From the NCBI RefSeq assembly GCF_900155365.1, contig NZ_LT699739.1, forward strand, positions 366,333 through 430,332: a stretch of DNA of 64,000 bases, read 5' to 3'. How positions within the stretch are numbered: the stretch's first letter is position 1; each line of letters begins with the position of its first letter. A program made the position numbers and the translations under genes. Below are positions 61,737 to 64,000 of this stretch, one piece after another. Below the pieces are notes generated by a model. That model searched no databases, had not been told where the DNA came from, and worked only from the letters and a program-made list of their open reading frames with translations. This DNA comes from Collinsella bouchesdurhonensis. Its GTDB lineage: Bacteria > Actinomycetota > Coriobacteriia > Coriobacteriales > Coriobacteriaceae.

Positions 61737-63164
61737 ATGGCACTCAAGGAAACCGCAGAGCGCGCTGCGCTCAACAAGCTCATCGACTATCTGGACGAAG
61801 ACCCCGTAAAGCACGTTGATAAGATCATGGACCTCATCAACAAGCTGGTACCGGATAACGTTTTCCCCACTCAGCGCGAGGCGTTCACCAACGTCATCAA
61901 GAGTCGCGGCAACTGGTACGACCTTATCATGCGCGCATTTAAGCTAAATCCCGAGATGCGCACACGCTTGCTCAAGACCCTCATTGTCGACGGCAATATC
62001 CTGGCGTGGCCCGAGCAGGAGCAAAACCGCGATAAATACCAGTGCAATATCCCCTGGGCCATCCTCCTCGACCCCACAAGCGCATGCAACCTGCATTGCA
62101 CGGGCTGCTGGGCAGCAGAATACGGGCACAGGCAAAACCTCTCTTTTGAAGATATCGACTCCATCGTCACTCAGGGCAAAGCGCTGGGTACGCATATGTA
62201 CATCTACACCGGCGGTGAGCCCCTGGTGCGCAAGGCAGATCTTATCCGCATCTGCGAGAAACACCCCGATTGCGCGTTCCTGTGCTTTACCAACGCAACG
62301 CTTATCGACGAGCAGTTCTGTCAGGACATGATTCGCGTGGCCAACTTTGTTCCCGCCATCTCGGCCGAGGGTAACGAGCATACCACCGACGCCCGTCGCG
62401 GAGAGGGCACCTATAAGAAGATCGAGCGCGCAATGAAGCTCTTGCGCGAGCATGACCTGCCCTTTGGCATCTCATGCTGCTGGACCAAAGCAAATGCAGA
62501 TGCCGTTGCCACCGAGGAGAACATCGACTGGATGATTAACGAGGGCGCGCTGTTCTGCTGGTACTTCCACTTCATGCCCGTCGGACGCGGCGCCACAGCC
62601 GACCTCATCCCCACACCCGAGCAACGCGAGCGCATGTATCACTTCGTACGCGAGATGCGCGAGAAAAAGCCGCTGTTCACGCTCGACTTCCAAAACGACG
62701 GTGAGTACGTGGGCGGATGCATTGCCGGCGGCCGTCGCTACCTGCATATCAACGCCGCAGGCGACGTAGAGCCCTGCGTGTTTATCCACTACTCCAACGC
62801 CAACATCCATGACATGAGTCTTCTTGATGCGCTGCGCTCTCCCCTGTTCATGAAGTACTACGAGAATATGCCGTTTAACGACAACTACCTCAAGCCGTGC
62901 CCCATGCTCGAGAATCCCGATGTCCTGCCGAAGATGGTCGCGGAATCCGGCGCACACTCTACGGACCTCGTAGAGCAAGAGACGCCCGAGCAGCTGCGTG
63001 AGAAGACCAAGGCCGCAGCTGAGGCCTGGAGCCCCGTTGCCGACCGCCTGTGGACGGATGAGAACGATCCCTTGTACACCAAGCGCCGCAACGATCGCAC
63101 TCAGGGCATGGCCGAGTCCGACATGCACAAGTTCGCCGCCCAGGGCCGCACTCTCAAGCAATAA
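61737..63164 (+). CDS. Radical SAM protein of unknown substrate
   Basis: 475 residues. N-terminal helical region of about 100 residues, then the radical SAM core with cluster cysteines C117, C121, C124 (SACNLHCTGCW), MYIYTGGEPLVRK, and AISAEGNEHTTDARRGEGTY. The C-terminal part (INAAGDVEPCVFIHYSNANIHDMSL, then LKPCPMLENPDVL) resembles a reduced SPASM/twitch region with few cysteines. AGGAGG before the ATG at 61737 fixes the start. No peptide precursor or lipid gene is adjacent, so peptide maturation, lipid modification or other chemistry cannot be separated. Likely controlled by the divergent TetR protein. Confidence 0.88.
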   Translation: MALKETAERAALNKLIDYLDEDPVKHVDKIMDLINKLVPDNVFPTQREAFTNVIKSRGNWYDLIMRAFKLNPEMRTRLLKTLIVDGNILAWPEQEQNRDKYQCNIPWAILLDPTSACNLHCTGCWAAEYGHRQNLSFEDIDSIVTQGKALGTHMYIYTGGEPLVRKADLIRICEKHPDCAFLCFTNATLIDEQFCQDMIRVANFVPAISAEGNEHTTDARRGEGTYKKIERAMKLLREHDLPFGISCCWTKANADAVATEENIDWMINEGALFCWYFHFMPVGRGATADLIPTPEQRERMYHFVREMREKKPLFTLDFQNDGEYVGGCIAGGRRYLHINAAGDVEPCVFIHYSNANIHDMSLLDALRSPLFMKYYENMPFNDNYLKPCPMLENPDVLPKMVAESGAHSTDLVEQETPEQLREKTKAAAEAWSPVADRLWTDENDPLYTKRRNDRTQGMAESDMHKFAAQGRTLKQ

Positions 63165-63202
63165 TGTGACAAAAAGTCGACAGGTTTATTTTGTCACATT
63201 TT
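63165..63202 (+). terminator. AT-rich hairpin after the radical SAM gene
   Basis: TGTGACAAAA (63165-63174) and TTTTGTCACA (63189-63198), a perfect 10-bp stem, followed by TTTT. It begins directly at the stop codon. Could also be a regulator site. Confidence 0.6.
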
Positions 63203-63227
63203 CACGAGTCCTCCATATAGGTAGACA

Positions 63228-63263
63228 AACGCTCTCCCGGCACAATGCCGAGAGAGCGTTTTT
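63228..63263. terminator. Bidirectional intrinsic terminator
   Basis: AACGCTCTCCCGGCA / TGCCGAGAGAGCGTTTTT (one mismatch) around CAA, between the radical SAM gene and the convergent membrane-protein gene. T5 on the plus strand. Confidence 0.85.
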
Positions 63264-63314
63264 ACCTAACAAATCTAAAGTGTTGACGATATGGGCCGCT
63301 GCCCTGGCACTCCC

Positions 63315-64000
63315 CTATGCGCGAGGCTTCTTTTGCTTCTTTTTGAACTGAGATGGGGACACAGTGATGCCATCTGCCGACTGGCGCACCGTCCTTCGAG
63401 CAACAGGCTTTTTGCGCGAAGGGCCCGAAGACGCGGCGCCGTTGACGCTCGAGCGATGGGAAGACGATGCGGACGCTCCCTCAAGAGACCCGACAGAAGC
63501 CAGCGGAGCAGCAATCTCGTCTTCATGATGCGAGGGATGGCTGCGCTTCTTACCCTTCTTGTGCGCAGAGCCGGATGAGGAGGATGTGGCCGATCCAGAT
63601 GAATCCTTACCAAAGCGACGCAGCACACGGTCCCAGCGAGCATGAATGCTCGCGTTGTGAGCGCTTTTAAGACCCAGAAGCGGCGCCGCCAGGATAGTGG
63701 GAGCAATAAACGTGATAAGGCGCCACAGAAGATATCCTGCTGTTGCAGCAGAGCCAAAGAAATGGCCCAGAAACAGTGCGAAGCCGCCTTCGGCACCACC
63801 GGTGCCGCCCGGCAGAGGAACCGCAGAAGAAAGCAGCTGCACAAAAGCGCTCGCCGCCATGACCGAGAAAAAGTCGACCTCGTGCTTACCAAAGGCGAGC
63901 ATCAAAAAATATGGCACCAAATAGAAGAAAGCAAGCTGCAGCATGGTGATGATGACGGTAAGCACCATCGAAGAGAAATGCCCGGCAGAAAGCTTGAACT
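63315..64000 (-). CDS. Flippase-like/LPG synthase TM-domain membrane protein, C-terminal part (5' end outside window)
   Basis: Open to the window edge on the minus strand; 227 codons visible. Hydrophobic helices end with SSAVPLPGGTGGAEGGFALFL, the conserved PGG-x-G-x-E block of the UPF0104/LPG_synthase_TM (YbhN, AglD-like) family, then two more helices. The last 115 or so residues form a low-complexity cytoplasmic tail rich in Ser, Lys, Arg and His (SSGSATSSSSGSAHKKGKKR .. SPSQFKKKQKKPRA). Family members assist transfer or flipping of lipid-linked substrates; the substrate here is unknown. Confidence 0.85.
   Translation of the reverse strand, partial: FKLSAGHFSSMVLTVIITMLQLAFFYLVPYFLMLAFGKHEVDFFSVMAASAFVQLLSSAVPLPGGTGGAEGGFALFLGHFFGSAATAGYLLWRLITFIAPTILAAPLLGLKSAHNASIHARWDRVLRRFGKDSSGSATSSSSGSAHKKGKKRSHPSHHEDEIAAPLASVGSLEGASASSSHRSSVNGAASSGPSRKKPVARRTVRQSADGITVSPSQFKKKQKKPRA

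Noticed and set aside
1-64000. CRISPR arrays, insertion sequences, prophage, tRNA or rRNA genes
   Set aside because: Read through all gaps on both strands; no regularly spaced repeats, transposase or integrase frames, or cloverleaf sequences seen.

Overview
The window looks like ordinary chromosome from a moderately high-GC Gram-positive of the class Coriobacteriia, most likely Collinsella or a close relative. This is an inference from gene content and style: a SepIVA/DivIVA-type coiled-coil gene beside a YceD (DUF177) gene and rpmF, a GTG-rich actinobacterial start usage, an Ile T-box leader, a fermentative AdhE, and a Firmicutes-style GlgC/GlgD glycogen operon. I found no phage genes, transposases, CRISPR array, tRNA or rRNA genes.

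Layout. 1-4.7 kb: rluD (cut by the window edge), lspA and ileS with a T-box leader. 4.8-10.8 kb: a zinc-ribbon protein, an iron-type alcohol dehydrogenase, ftsH, a corrinoid adenosyltransferase (cobO type) and a MATE exporter. 10.9-28.9 kb: a long minus-strand housekeeping run, read 5' to 3' as rpmB, gls24/yloU, fakA/yloV, recG, rsmD, coaD, sepIVA-like, yceD, rpmF, plsX, acpP, rnc, smc, ftsY, ffh, thyA, folA and a TrmH-family methyltransferase. It joins stress/envelope proteins, CoA and phospholipid precursor synthesis, septation, chromosome condensation and protein targeting. 28.9-33 kb: a plus-strand pair, adhE and an APH-family kinase. 33-34.5 kb: minus-strand thiamine pyrophosphokinase and a HAD phosphatase, with a possible hidden Cys-rich small frame between them. 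34.8-47.3 kb: a plus-strand storage-polysaccharide block, glgB-glgP-glgC-glgD-glgA, then a 1098-residue GH13-GH77 fusion and an FmdB-type zinc ribbon. 47.4-54.1 kb: minus-strand metK-priA-def-fmt-rsmB. 54.3-64 kb: AEC transporter, gltX, a one-chain serine dehydratase behind an unusual repeat region, an L,D-transpeptidase, a TetR regulator divergent from a radical SAM gene, and the end of a flippase-like membrane protein.

How the parts fit. The minus-strand backbone follows an order also known in Bacillus subtilis (priA-def-fmt-rsmB ... thiN-rpmB-yloU-yloV ... recG ... plsX ... acpP-rnc-smc-ftsY-ffh). Two plus-strand metabolic modules, the glycogen/alpha-glucan block and adhE plus kinase, appear to have been set into that backbone. 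The glycogen block contains complete synthesis (GlgC/D, GlgA, GlgB) and breakdown (GlgP, GH13-GH77), with the products feeding fermentation through AdhE. The most unusual protein feature is a Lys/Arg/Ala/Ser-rich tail on both GlgB and GlgA. The most unusual DNA features are the duplicated structured element before the serine dehydratase gene and several palindromes placed on candidate promoters.
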